Part shown: one piece after another, positions 53,596-63,176 of the stretch
Position numbering within the stretch: the first letter of the stretch is position 1
How the letters are laid out: each line of letters opens with the position of its first letter
NCBI RefSeq assembly: GCF_003703835.1
Contig: NZ_RDQR01000001.1
Coordinates: 248,001-312,000 of the forward strand
Length of the DNA: 64,000 nt
DNA from: Auritidibacter ignavus
GTDB taxonomy: Bacteria > Actinomycetota > Actinomycetes > Actinomycetales > Micrococcaceae
Direction: 5' to 3'
Made by a program: the position numbers and the translations under genes
Notes under the pieces: model-generated
What the model was told of the DNA's origin: nothing
The model's input: only the letters and a program-made list of their open reading frames with translations
Database searches by the model: none

Positions 53596-54858
53596 TCAGC
53601 CCCGATGGGAGTTGGCGGTCACAATATGAGAATCCTGCCCGGCCATTCCGGCCCGCTGAGCGGAGGCGTAGACGCCCGGTAGGACGGAGAGCACGGCCTG
53701 AATATCAGCCTCGGTGGTGGTGTAGCCGAGCGAAAACCGCTGGGTTGAGCGTGCCATCTGCTCATCGGCTCCTGTGGCGGACACAACATGAGAGGGACGG
53801 GACACACCAGCGGTACAGGCCGAACCAGTCGAGGACTCAATGCCGGCCATATCCAGTCCAAACAGCAACGAGTCTCCCTCACAACCGGGGAAACAAAAAT
53901 GCACGTTGCCGGGCAGACGACGAGTCCCCACCGGCACGTGCTGCCCGGTCTCCGGGTCCCGGTCCTGGTCACCTTGCAACTGTGCCTCTGGAATGGCCTG
54001 CTGGATTCCGGCGATCAACCGATCCCGAAGTCCGCTGAGTCGTTCGCGCTCGACCTGTTGGTTGGCGGTGGCAACTTCGGCGGCTGCGGTGAAGGAAACG
54101 ATCAGTGCCGAGGCCATGGTTCCGGAGCGGATATCGCGCTCTTGGCCCCCGCCAAAAAGTACTGGCGCTACCTGGGCGTCGCGACGCACCAGAAGCGCGC
54201 CGATACCGATGGGCGCCCCAATTTTGTGTCCGGAAATAGCCATGGTGGTCACCCCCGGGTGGTCGAAATGTAACTCCAGGGCACCAAACGCCTGCACCGC
54301 ATCCACATGGAAGGGTAGCTCCGCGGCTGCGGTGGCCTCGGCCAATTCGGCAATCGGTTGGACGGTACCGATCTCGTTATTGGCATACATCATGGTTGCC
54401 AGCGCCAGCTGATCGGCATGCTGATCAATGGCGTCCTTCCATGCCTCGACCTCTACCCGGCCGGTGGCATCGACGGGGACTTGAATCAGCTCGGCGCCGT
54501 GGTGGGCCTCCAGGGCTTCGAGTGTGTCGATCACGGCGGCGTGCTCAATCCCGGTAAACAGAATCTGATGGCGTCGGGGATCTCGGCGGTGGCGAGCATG
54601 ATAAAGGCCCTGCAGGCCCAGGTTGTCCGATTCGGTGCCCCCGGAAGTGTAGATGACCTCGGTGGGGTGAGCTCCCAACACGGCGGCCAGGCGGTCTCGG
54701 GCGTCTTCAACCCGAAGCTTGGTGCCACGCCCAGCGGTATGCAGTGACGAGGCATTGCCGATCCGTTGGGATTGATCCACAAACGCCTCGATCGCCTCGG
54801 GCCGGGTGGGCGAGGTGGCGGCATGGTCAAGGTAGACACGATCTGCGGAAGTATTCAC
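53596..54858 (-). CDS. iscS: Cysteine desulfurase (IscS/NifS type)
   Basis: This PLP enzyme of 420 residues takes sulfur from cysteine for tRNA thiolation and iron-sulfur clusters. It begins VYLDHAATSPTRPEA; the PLP-binding Lys is in ISGHKIGAPIGIGAL (about residue 213) and the catalytic Cys in SSTGSACTAG (near 348). The position ahead of mnmA supports a role as MnmA sulfur donor. It is divergent from the DnaJ-like gene. Confidence 0.95.
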   Translation of the reverse strand: MNTSADRVYLDHAATSPTRPEAIEAFVDQSQRIGNASSLHTAGRGTKLRVEDARDRLAAVLGAHPTEVIYTSGGTESDNLGLQGLYHARHRRDPRRHQILFTGIEHAAVIDTLEALEAHHGAELIQVPVDATGRVEVEAWKDAIDQHADQLALATMMYANNEIGTVQPIAELAEATAAAELPFHVDAVQAFGALELHFDHPGVTTMAISGHKIGAPIGIGALLVRRDAQVAPVLFGGGQERDIRSGTMASALIVSFTAAAEVATANQQVERERLSGLRDRLIAGIQQAIPEAQLQGDQDRDPETGQHVPVGTRRLPGNVHFCFPGCEGDSLLFGLDMAGIESSTGSACTAGVSRPSHVVSATGADEQMARSTQRFSLGYTTTEADIQAVLSVLPGVYASAQRAGMAGQDSHIVTANSHRG

Positions 54859-54948
54859 AGTCTCCAGTCTAAAACTCCTGGACCATCACCCTCGATTGCC
54901 GTGGTGTGCAACAGAGCAACCTAGCGGGATAGCGCACCGGGTTTCGGT

Positions 54949-56019
54949 ATGATTCTCACCGTGTCAACCTCTGATTTCCCGAATTCCCCCAACCCTTATG
55001 AGGTACTCGGGGTGTGTGCTGACGCAAGTCAGGACGAAATTAAGGCCGGGTACCGCAAGGCGCAACGTCAGGCCCACCCGGATCTGGGCGGTGATCCGGC
55101 ACAGTTCGACCTCGTCACCCGTGCCTGGGAACTGATCGGAACCGCCGAAGCCCGGGCAGAGTTTCACCGCGATGCCCGGACGCGCTCGCCACGGTCAGCG
55201 GGTTCCTCACGGGCCACAGGCACCTCGGCGACATCGTCCACCACGAGGCAACAGTCCTCCCGCCAGACCCCGAAACCGGTCACCGTCGTACCGTCTTTGG
55301 CTCAGGGGCCGGTGACGGTTCAGCTGGGAAAGACCAGCGTGATCGTCGATGCCACCCTGGTCGAATCCTCGGTGATCGGCCGTGTTCCTACCGGTTTATT
55401 TTCCTCTGGTCGCAGCGGTGCCTACGTGCAGGTCGCCAGCACCGTGGCCCCCTCGCTACGTCAAGCACTACCGGCGGCCCGCATCGTGCTGGGCCTGAAA
55501 ACCAAGGAACTCACCCGTCATTTGAAAAACCACCGTCGCGATAATGCTAGGTCCTTGCTCGGAACAAACCTTCCCCCGTCGACGCAGATCCCCATGGTAG
55601 TGTTGTGCGGTTATCGGCTGGCCTGTGTGTGGCTGATGAAAGCATCGCCGGGAGTCTACCAGTGGGACGGGGGACGATTATTCGCCGAGAATCGACCGGT
55701 CTCTCTGCCAGCTGATGCCACCCGGTCCCCTTCTGCCCTGGCTGAGCTAGCCACCTTGTTCCCGGAATTGACCGTGGGCCATTTTGTCGCACTCATCCCA
55801 TCGGATCAGCACCCGTTTGCCCCGGACGTCACCAGTACCGGGCCGCACCAGACTTCCTGCGGGCTCGAAGATGTGCCGGCAAACCTGAATAACACCATCC
55901 GACATCTGAAAATGTTCCTCGGCGTCGACCACCAACACCATGTGCTCGATCGGAACCTGTTGGGATCGCTGGTGGCCATGTCGCCGTTCCCGAAAGACCG
56001 CTCCCATCCCGCGCGCTAG
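54949..56019 (+). CDS. DnaJ-domain protein with unusual C-terminal region
   Basis: The 356-residue product begins with a J domain (about 14-78) that holds the HPD motif (RQAHPDLGGD). There is no Gly/Phe region, zinc finger or standard substrate-binding domain. After a Ser/Thr-rich linker, residues 120-350 form an unrecognised domain. It is probably a specialised co-chaperone for DnaK. The start may be the ATG at 54949 or the GTG at 54961; neither has a strong ribosome binding site. Confidence 0.82.
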   Translation: MILTVSTSDFPNSPNPYEVLGVCADASQDEIKAGYRKAQRQAHPDLGGDPAQFDLVTRAWELIGTAEARAEFHRDARTRSPRSAGSSRATGTSATSSTTRQQSSRQTPKPVTVVPSLAQGPVTVQLGKTSVIVDATLVESSVIGRVPTGLFSSGRSGAYVQVASTVAPSLRQALPAARIVLGLKTKELTRHLKNHRRDNARSLLGTNLPPSTQIPMVVLCGYRLACVWLMKASPGVYQWDGGRLFAENRPVSLPADATRSPSALAELATLFPELTVGHFVALIPSDQHPFAPDVTSTGPHQTSCGLEDVPANLNNTIRHLKMFLGVDHQHHVLDRNLLGSLVAMSPFPKDRSHPAR

Positions 56020-56087
56020 ACAGCGACACCAGACTCCGTAGAGATGACACAGTAGTCATGACTCCATAGGAAGAAGAAACACCCGCC

Positions 56088-56624
56088 ATGTCCGCTCCCG
56101 ACCGGCACGACACCAACCCGCACACCCAGGCCAGTCTGCATCCCGACACCGCCAACCCGGGATTCCGGATCGTATTCGAAGCCCCCGAAATTCCCGGTAA
56201 TACCGGTAATGCCATCCGGTTAGCGGCCATTACCGGTGCCGAGTTGCACCTGATCGAACCACTGGGATTCAACTTCGCCGATGCCCATCTCCGCCGGGCA
56301 GGCCTGGATTACCACGACTTGGCGGTCGTCACGATCCATCCGGATGTGGACACCGCCTTCCACGCACTGGCCCCCGAGCGGGTCTTTGCCTTCACCTCCC
56401 ACGCCACCTGTCTGTACACCGAGATTCAATACCGTCGCGGGGATGTCTTACTCTTTGGCAAAGAATCCACCGGGCTGACCGAAACAACACTGCAACATCC
56501 TGGCATCACCGATCGGGTCCGGATCCCGATGCAGTCGGGACGACGCTCCCTGAATTTGGCCAATTCGGCCTCCATTGTCACCTATGAGGCCTGGCGCCAG
56601 TTCGGCTTCGCCGGTGGAGCCTAA
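56088..56624 (+). CDS. trmL: tRNA (cytidine/uridine-34-2'-O)-methyltransferase TrmL
   Basis: The 178-residue SPOUT methyltransferase has the three family motifs: APEIPGNTGNAIRLAAITGAEL, LLFGKESTGL and SLNLANSASIVTYEAWRQ. It is a stand-alone SPOUT domain with no N-terminal extension, as is typical of TrmL (YibK), which methylates the wobble base of tRNA-Leu. The ATG follows AGGAAGAAG. It lies between the DnaJ-like and sigma fusion genes. Confidence 0.95.
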   Translation: MSAPDRHDTNPHTQASLHPDTANPGFRIVFEAPEIPGNTGNAIRLAAITGAELHLIEPLGFNFADAHLRRAGLDYHDLAVVTIHPDVDTAFHALAPERVFAFTSHATCLYTEIQYRRGDVLLFGKESTGLTETTLQHPGITDRVRIPMQSGRRSLNLANSASIVTYEAWRQFGFAGGA

Positions 56625-56700
56625 ACATCACGAATGAATTAAGGTTTCAGGGCGTGGCCTAGCGACGCAGGTGGCGAAATCTTTCTATGCTGGAATGACG

Positions 56701-58083
56701 ATGCAGACTGAAACACCGGGTATTGCCCGACTCCTCCAGCTTTCCGGTGAAGGCGACCGTGCGGCCTTCGCAGCACTTTTTGATACCTCCGCACCCTCGG
56801 TTTATGGTTTTGCTCGCGCTCTGCTGACCACCCAAGAACAGGCCGGCGAAGCTACCGTCTCGGTGTTCACCACCTTATGGGAGCAAGCGCCCCACTTTAA
56901 TCTCGATTTCACTCTGGACGCTAGCGATGAAACCGCCCGGAACCGTACTGCTGCCACCTGGATTATTTCACTCGCCCAGCGCACCTTCGCTGAGCTCATT
57001 CATGCCGGGCATTTCACCGAGATCAACGACGAAGCCGGGTTGCTCCCCCTGGCCGCCGAACTGCCGGAGTTGCACGGACTGTCTGAGGCCCAGTTGCGCG
57101 CGTTGACCATCATCTGGCTAGGAGCCCGCTCCTACCCGGAAGCAGCTCGGGAGCTAGGAGTGGGAGTTCCCACCCTAAAATCACGGTTACGTGATACCTG
57201 TTCGCGGTTGTCACAACGCTATATTGCAGCGGTCACCGGGGTCTCTGACACCACTCAAGATCCGATTCTGGCAAAACCGGTTACCCCGGAGGTCACCGCA
57301 CGCACCGGCCAGAGTCCCACCTTTTCACAATCGATTACCACCGATTTGGAGTCTGGCCTGGTCGACGAATTGGCTGCTCTGGTGGCCACCAACTCAATCG
57401 ATGAAGACGAGCGCATCGCCATTGATAGCCACGTTCACCGGCTGGGCCGGGAAAAAAAAGAACAGTGGCAACTACGCATCAGCCTTTTGCAACGCAGCCT
57501 AGCGTGGGGGTTCCGCCGACTGACTACCGAACCGGAGTCTTGGATGCTCGATCAGCTACTGGAATCCTTGCCAGAGCAGAATCTTGGGGTCGGCTTCGTC
57601 GAGCAGTTTGATACGCACGAACCCGAACCTGAGCCGGCCAGCGGTACTAAGCGTAGAATCATCTGGGCGGTGGTCATTGCCCTCTTGCTGGCTGCCGTCA
57701 TTGCCATCTCGACGCTTCTGGCCTCCAGCGACGATATCGTTTCCACCGTCGATGACGCCCACGATACCCAGCTGACCTCGCCTCAAGATCTCAACGCCGG
57801 CGGTACCGTGCAAGCCCACCTCTCCCGGGATGAAGACGTGGCATACCTGTCCTTCTCCTCGGTGCCAGATCTGGGAGCTGACCAAACCTATCAGGTCTGG
57901 CTCTTTGCATCTGCCGGCGACTCTCCCTCTTCGCTCGGCCAGTACGATGCCACCCAAATGGAAGACCGCCATGTCCAATTCCGTGGGGTCAACGGCTACG
58001 AGCAGCTCTGGGTCACCATTGAGCCTGAGAACGGCTCAGACTACCCCACCACCGAGCCACTGGTCCAGATCGATTTGCATTAG
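56701..58083 (+). CDS. Fused ECF sigma factor and RskA-type anti-sigma factor
   Basis: One uninterrupted 460-residue frame joins two normally separate proteins. Residues 12-66 form sigma region 2 (GDRAAFAALFDTSAPSVYGF) and 118-176 sigma region 4 with a helix-turn-helix (YPEAARELGVGVPTLKSRLR). After a linker, residues 218-265 match the anti-sigma domain of RskA (DELAALVATNSIDEDERIAI) but lack the zinc-binding His/Cys set. One membrane helix follows (about 319-341), then an extracellular RskA domain (about 355-460; YQVWLFASAGDSPSSLGQYD). In mycobacteria SigK and RskA are separate, and RskA is cut by membrane proteases to release SigK. The upstream GTG at 56671 and ATG at 56695 are alternative starts. 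Confidence 0.88.
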   Translation: MQTETPGIARLLQLSGEGDRAAFAALFDTSAPSVYGFARALLTTQEQAGEATVSVFTTLWEQAPHFNLDFTLDASDETARNRTAATWIISLAQRTFAELIHAGHFTEINDEAGLLPLAAELPELHGLSEAQLRALTIIWLGARSYPEAARELGVGVPTLKSRLRDTCSRLSQRYIAAVTGVSDTTQDPILAKPVTPEVTARTGQSPTFSQSITTDLESGLVDELAALVATNSIDEDERIAIDSHVHRLGREKKEQWQLRISLLQRSLAWGFRRLTTEPESWMLDQLLESLPEQNLGVGFVEQFDTHEPEPEPASGTKRRIIWAVVIALLLAAVIAISTLLASSDDIVSTVDDAHDTQLTSPQDLNAGGTVQAHLSRDEDVAYLSFSSVPDLGADQTYQVWLFASAGDSPSSLGQYDATQMEDRHVQFRGVNGYEQLWVTIEPENGSDYPTTEPLVQIDLH

Positions 58084-58089
58084 TAGTCG

Positions 58090-58857
58090 CTAAAAGCCAG
58101 CGAAGGTCAGCTCCCCGTTGACGGTCACCAGGTGAAAGAGTTCAGCGGCTCGCGACGGATTTGGGTGATTTGCCTCGAGTTGCTCGGCGACCCGCTGATG
58201 CATCCACTCCGGATCCGGATGCTGTGATGCGTGGCAGTCCAAGGCCGCCAATTTTTGCCCCACAAAATCGGTGACATCCATGCGCACGGTATGTCGTGTA
58301 GCGGGTGCACCGTAGAGCATGAGATAACGGATCTTGACCGCGTCCCACCCGTGCTGAGCCAAACGCGGAAATGCGAAGGGGTTTTCGACCGCCGGATAGA
58401 TGGCACGAGTGACCGCTTCTCCGGTGGCCAGATGATCCGGATGAGACTTCTGCAGGGACGACCAGTCGCGCTCCGGGTGCGGGGCCAGCACCAGATCCGG
58501 TCTCATCTCACGCATCAGATGCACCAGATCTTCTTCCAGGTCCGGGCCCGGGACCACTGCCCCGTCCCGATACCCTAAATAGTCCACCGTGCTGACCCCG
58601 ATCGTCTCGGCAGCCACTCGTTGTTCGTGTTGGCGTTGAGTTGCCAGGGCACTGCGTTCCTGGTCGTGGAAGCCCCCGGCGTCGCCGTCGGTGACAATCC
58701 CATAACGAACCTGGACCCCGCAGGCTACCAAACCCGCTAGGGTTCCGGCTGCCCCGAAATCCAGGTCGTCGGGATGAGCTCCAATGGCCAACACCGATCT
58801 AATCGTGTGCTGTTGCACGAACGTGGCGGGATCAAGTGTCAACAAATCTGCGCTCAC
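58090..58857 (-). CDS. PIG-L/LmbE family N-acetyl-sugar deacetylase
   Basis: The 255-residue zinc enzyme has the metal-binding AHPDDLDFGAAGTLA (about 27-41) and SHPDHLATGEAV further on. The family includes MshB and Mca of mycothiol metabolism and other N-acetylglucosamine deacetylases. The sequence does not reveal which substrate applies here. It converges on the sigma fusion gene with a 6-base gap and follows htrA on the same strand, so may be cotranscribed with it. Confidence 0.9.
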   Translation of the reverse strand: MSADLLTLDPATFVQQHTIRSVLAIGAHPDDLDFGAAGTLAGLVACGVQVRYGIVTDGDAGGFHDQERSALATQRQHEQRVAAETIGVSTVDYLGYRDGAVVPGPDLEEDLVHLMREMRPDLVLAPHPERDWSSLQKSHPDHLATGEAVTRAIYPAVENPFAFPRLAQHGWDAVKIRYLMLYGAPATRHTVRMDVTDFVGQKLAALDCHASQHPDPEWMHQRVAEQLEANHPNPSRAAELFHLVTVNGELTFAGF

Positions 58858-58918
58858 AGTGGCCTGTCTTCTACTCGTGTGTTCCGGTGCGCCGTCTCAG
58901 CGCAGATCTCAGACTAGC

Positions 58919-60502
58919 TTAGTTGCCCAGCTGGGATTCATCACCGAGGGTCACCTGAACTTCTTGCTGTTCGCCGTCACGGGTAACACCCAAGGTAATT
59001 TCCGACCCGGCGGCGTGCTCACGAACCGTGGCAGTCAGCGCCTGAGAATCCGCGGTGGGTTTACCGTCGGCGGAGGTAATGACATCACCTTCTTGAATAC
59101 CGGCTTCATCGGCCGGCGATCCGTCGGCGACATCCACCACGCGAGCGCCAGCGGCGAAGGCTCCCCCACCGCCAGATCCGGGGGCCAACGGACCGGCGGA
59201 TTCTGACCCGTCGGTGCGTGCAGCCTCAGGGGTGACCGACACACCGAGGGCACCGTGAGTGGCTTCACCGTTTTCGATCAGTTCACCGGCCACACGCTGG
59301 GCGTAATCGACCGGAATAGCAAAGCCCAAACCGATATTGCCTTGTTCACCACCGGATGAGCCACCGGCCGAGGCGATGGCGACGTTAATACCGATCAACC
59401 GTCCTTGAGAATCCACCAGCGCGCCACCGGAGTTACCCGGGTTAATGGCAGCATCGGACTGAATCACGTTGATGTGGATGACGCCCGAGGACTGCGACTG
59501 TTCTTGCTGTCCAGGAAAATGGAACTCGAACAGCCCATCGTCGTCACCTCCGGATCCCGGCCCACTGTCTGGTTCCGGAGCCGCCGAAGACTGGACCGCG
59601 ATGGTGCGATCCATTTGGGAGACGATACCGTCAGTGACGGTCCCCGAAAGACCCAGCGGAGCACCGATCGCGATGGTTTGATCTCCGACGTTGAGATCGG
59701 AGGAGGATCCCATCTCAATCGGCGTGAGTCCCTCAGCATCGATCTTGATGACAGCCAGGTCGCTGAGCGGGTCGGTGCCCACGACTTCTGCGGTGTAAAC
59801 ACGGGAGTCTGCGGTTTGCACACTGAGCTCGGCATCACCGGTGGCACCCCCGAGGGTGACCACGTGGGTATTGGTCAGAATATGGCCTTGATCATCCAAT
59901 ATCACCCCGGAGCCACTCCCCGCCCCGGAGGAAGACGCCGCCGAAATCGTCACCACCGAAGGCGATGCCGTCGCTGCCGCGTCGGTGACCAGAGTGGTGT
60001 TTTCCTCACGGTTGACCCCGCCGGTGTTCCCGGAGCGATCCCCGCTGCGGTCCTCAGCGCTAAACACGCCTGAGGAATCATCGTTGAGCGCAGAAAACCC
60101 GTACAGTGCGCCTGCGCCGATCCCGCCGCCGAGTAAGCCGGCCAGTAACGCAATGGTCAGCACTGCCGGTAAACCGAAACTTTTTTTGTGCTGTTGCTCG
60201 GGCGCGTCGTGACCGTGTTGAGCTGAGCCAGTCTGGTCGGATGGGCCAAGCGCCGAAGCCCCGTCGAGGGGTGCAGTCGCATACGGTGGCTGTCCCGGGG
60301 ACTGAGCGTTCTGCTCAGCACCAGCCGGTGGAAAGACCGGGCCGGTGGATTCATCGGCCTCGGATGGCGTGGCCGGGGCACCCGCAGGTCGTTGCGACGG
60401 AAACGGTGGCATGTTGCCACCAGGCTGGGAGGAACTGTTTTCCGGGTTCTGAGAGTTATTCAGATTGCCAGACTCGCTCATGGGTTGTTGATGTCCTTCC
60501 AT
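58919..60502 (-). CDS. Membrane-anchored HtrA/DegP-type serine protease with PDZ domain
   Basis: The 527-residue protein has a Pro/Gln/Ser-rich cytoplasmic N-terminus (about 1-125), one membrane helix (about 130-152) and an extracellular trypsin-like domain. The catalytic triad is visible: His near 212 (LTNTHVV), Asp near 247 (LSDLAVIKID) and Ser near 357 (PGNSGGALVD). A PDZ domain (about 410-515) closes the protein. It is a probable envelope quality-control protease like HtrA of mycobacteria. Starts at 60502 and 60481 are both possible. Confidence 0.93.
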   Translation of the reverse strand: MEGHQQPMSESGNLNNSQNPENSSSQPGGNMPPFPSQRPAGAPATPSEADESTGPVFPPAGAEQNAQSPGQPPYATAPLDGASALGPSDQTGSAQHGHDAPEQQHKKSFGLPAVLTIALLAGLLGGGIGAGALYGFSALNDDSSGVFSAEDRSGDRSGNTGGVNREENTTLVTDAAATASPSVVTISAASSSGAGSGSGVILDDQGHILTNTHVVTLGGATGDAELSVQTADSRVYTAEVVGTDPLSDLAVIKIDAEGLTPIEMGSSSDLNVGDQTIAIGAPLGLSGTVTDGIVSQMDRTIAVQSSAAPEPDSGPGSGGDDDGLFEFHFPGQQEQSQSSGVIHINVIQSDAAINPGNSGGALVDSQGRLIGINVAIASAGGSSGGEQGNIGLGFAIPVDYAQRVAGELIENGEATHGALGVSVTPEAARTDGSESAGPLAPGSGGGGAFAAGARVVDVADGSPADEAGIQEGDVITSADGKPTADSQALTATVREHAAGSEITLGVTRDGEQQEVQVTLGDESQLGN

Positions 60503-60722
60503 TTCAGGGCCTTGACTCAGGTGAGCTGGAGATCATTCTCCCCTACGTTTCTGGAGGTTCTGAGAGTAGCAACTGGACGTTAGCTGGATGCTGTCTCGAT
60601 ACTGTGGAGCGTGCACTTTAGCAGCGCTACCCCGTACACTCTAAAGGGTCACCAGTCCACCCTGATGTCACAGTAGGCCAGGTGACGTCAGGTAACCTGT
60701 CCGGTCCGAAGGAGTGAATAAT

Positions 60723-62213
60723 GTGACTCCAGTAATGCCCCTGGCTTCCTTCACCGTGTCGATGTTTAGCCTGATCGTTGTGGCGGTATTTCTGATCGTC
60801 GTGGTGGGAGGCTTGGTGCGAATCCTTCGCCGCCCGAAATTGTGGTCGGATCAACGTTTCGGCCAGGGTAGATCCGGCCAGCGGTCGCGTGAGCGCACTC
60901 GCCCAGAGAGTAAAGCTCGGATCCCACTAGACGACCTTTTTCAGCAGGCCAATCTCGAGCTACTCGAGGCCGATCACAGTATCCATCGCGCTGAAGAAGA
61001 GGTCGGTTTCGCGATGGCTTCCTATGGTGAAGAGGCGGTCGAGGAATTCCATCTGAAGGTCCAACAGGCCAAAGAATCACTCTTGCAAGCGTTTCGGACC
61101 AGTCAACAGGTGGAACGTCAGCTCACGGAGATCCCAGAGCACCAAGCCCGTCAGCAACTCGAAGAAGTTCTGGCCACCGCCAACCGAGTTGATGAGGTCT
61201 TGGAACAGCAAGAGGCGTTCTTCGACAAGTTGCGGGGCCTAGAGGATTCTGCCGAAGAGGGGCTACGCAAGCTCCGCTACGAGGCCGACGATATTGACCT
61301 GAAGATTGAACCAGGGCGCCTGGTATTAGAGCGACTGACCGAGCAGTATCAGGGGCCGAGTTTAGAAGAGGTCTCCAATAATCATCGTCATCTCATCAGC
61401 GGGATCGCTGAACTGCGTGGCACGATCGATCAGGCCGCCGAATTGTTGAACGCCGGGGATCGGTCTCAAGCAACACTGGCTATTCGGCAGGGCTGGGACC
61501 GTGCCGTGAATCTCCGTTCGCTTGCCGAAGGGATCCTGCACAAAGAGGTCCAACTTTCCACAGCGGTGGAGAATCTCAACGCCGGACTCGTCGACTCAGA
61601 ACAAGATATCTTGGCTGCTGAGGCGCTGATGGAGCAGGGCGACTACAGCAATTTGCGCCCCCCGACGACAGGCCTACGTCAGGCGATCGATGAAGTGAAA
61701 GCTGGGCTCCAGCAGGACAAGATCGATCCGGAGAAGCTCTTGGACCGGTTGTCCCAGGCTCACCAGCGGCTCGCTGAGCGACTCGAGCTTATCCAGAACT
61801 ACCACGATAAACTGGCCCGCGCCCGGACCGCGCTGGGTAAAGAGTTGCAACAAGCTCGAGCCAAAGTGCGCGGTAGCTCTGACTACATTGGCAGGCGTGG
61901 TCGATATATCGGCTATAGCGCTCGTGCCAAATTCAATGAAGCCCAGTCCGCACTCCAAACCGCCGAGCAACGGGCCGAGACAGATCCCATCGATGCCTTG
62001 AACAACGCCCGCCGCGCTTCTCAATTAGCTGATCAGGCCGCCGAGATCGCTCACAACGAGCCCGATGATGGCTTCGGTCCTACGTACCCGATCGGGATGG
62101 GGCGCACGAGATGGGACCGAAGCTCCACCGGGTCTATCAGCAGTGGCATCCCCTTCCCCATGAAACATCGGGCGGGTTCACGGAGTCGTCGAGCGTCGCG
62201 ACGTCGTCGCTAG
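60723..62213 (+). CDS. Membrane-anchored coiled-coil protein, TPM-domain family without the TPM domain
   Basis: The 496-residue protein has one N-terminal membrane helix (about 11-33) and a very long alpha-helical coiled-coil region (about 55-440). The C-terminal segment (SDYIGRRGRYIGYSARAKFNEAQ) matches the tail of actinobacterial TPM-domain proteins, which normally start with a secreted TPM phosphatase-like domain; here that domain is absent. A Ser/Arg-rich basic tail closes the protein. I start at the GTG at 60723, eight bases after AAGGAG. It precedes pspA by about 117 bases, suggesting a role in membrane stress. Confidence 0.78.
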   Translation: MTPVMPLASFTVSMFSLIVVAVFLIVVVGGLVRILRRPKLWSDQRFGQGRSGQRSRERTRPESKARIPLDDLFQQANLELLEADHSIHRAEEEVGFAMASYGEEAVEEFHLKVQQAKESLLQAFRTSQQVERQLTEIPEHQARQQLEEVLATANRVDEVLEQQEAFFDKLRGLEDSAEEGLRKLRYEADDIDLKIEPGRLVLERLTEQYQGPSLEEVSNNHRHLISGIAELRGTIDQAAELLNAGDRSQATLAIRQGWDRAVNLRSLAEGILHKEVQLSTAVENLNAGLVDSEQDILAAEALMEQGDYSNLRPPTTGLRQAIDEVKAGLQQDKIDPEKLLDRLSQAHQRLAERLELIQNYHDKLARARTALGKELQQARAKVRGSSDYIGRRGRYIGYSARAKFNEAQSALQTAEQRAETDPIDALNNARRASQLADQAAEIAHNEPDDGFGPTYPIGMGRTRWDRSSTGSISSGIPFPMKHRAGSRSRRASRRRR

Positions 62214-62330
62214 GCTGAGGCCCTCAGCTAAACCACGAGATTGGTTCTGGTCCTTTGTCGTCTGGCTTCGTAGAGTTAAAGCAATCATCAATATCGTATC
62301 CCTGACCCCGATACCCTAGAGAGGTTTCCT

Positions 62331-63140
62331 GTGGCACAGCAATCAATTTTCGGTCGTATCGCGACCCTAGCGAAGGCTAACATCAATGCGTTACTCGACC
62401 GAGCAGAGGACCCGCAAAAGATGTTGGACCAGATGGTGCGTGACTACACCGCCTCCATTAAAGAAGCTGAAGCCGCCGTGGCCCAGACCATCGGCAACCT
62501 GCGGATGCTGGAAGATGACCACCGGGAAGAGATTGACCAGGCAAAATCCTGGGGACAGAAGGCACTGGCTGCCTCGCAACGAGCTGATCAGTTCCGTCAA
62601 GACAGCGATGGCTCCTCAGCGGATAAATTCGATGACCTCGCCAAGATCGCTCTGGAACGTCAGATGCACGCTGAGAAAGCGGCCAAACGCTCGGAGCCGG
62701 CTATTGAGTCTCAGCGTGAAGTCGTTGATCGGCTCAAGTCCGGTTTGCAGCAGATGAATAAGAAGCTCAGCGAGATCACCTCCAAGCGTGATGAGCTGGT
62801 GGCTCGTGCGAAGTCGGCGCAGGCCCAGTCCAAGGTCCAGGAAGCCATTGGTTCGCTGAGCTCCTATGATGCCACCAGTGAGGTGGATCGCTTCGAAGAG
62901 AAGATCCGGCGCGAAGAAGCCCGCGTACGAGGCATGGAGGAACTGAATTCCTCCAGTCTGGACGCCCAGTTTGAAGCCTTGGAGGATTTAGGTGAGAAGA
63001 GCGAGGTGGAAGCCCGGCTGGCAGCGTTGAAGGCCGGTCAGTCCTCCAATGGTTCTCAGGCGTTGCAGGGTGGGGAATCCGAAGAGGAACTCTTCGCTCA
63101 GTTGGAATACACCCCGGACTCAGAGACGAAGAACGCCTAA
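62331..63140 (+). CDS. pspA: Phage shock protein A / IM30 family
   Basis: The 269-residue coiled-coil protein begins with the amphipathic membrane-binding helix of PspA (IFGRIATLAKANINALLDRAE) and continues with long helices (about 25-220). PspA/IM30 proteins assemble on damaged membranes and form ESCRT-III-like coats. The GTG at 62331 follows GAGAGG six bases upstream. The C-terminal 45 residues are acidic and Gly/Ser-rich. It follows the TPM-less coiled-coil gene and precedes a hairpin terminator. Confidence 0.95.
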   Translation: MAQQSIFGRIATLAKANINALLDRAEDPQKMLDQMVRDYTASIKEAEAAVAQTIGNLRMLEDDHREEIDQAKSWGQKALAASQRADQFRQDSDGSSADKFDDLAKIALERQMHAEKAAKRSEPAIESQREVVDRLKSGLQQMNKKLSEITSKRDELVARAKSAQAQSKVQEAIGSLSSYDATSEVDRFEEKIRREEARVRGMEELNSSSLDAQFEALEDLGEKSEVEARLAALKAGQSSNGSQALQGGESEEELFAQLEYTPDSETKNA

Positions 63141-63176
63141 GGTTCTCTTATCTGATCTCATCCTTTTCTCACGCTT

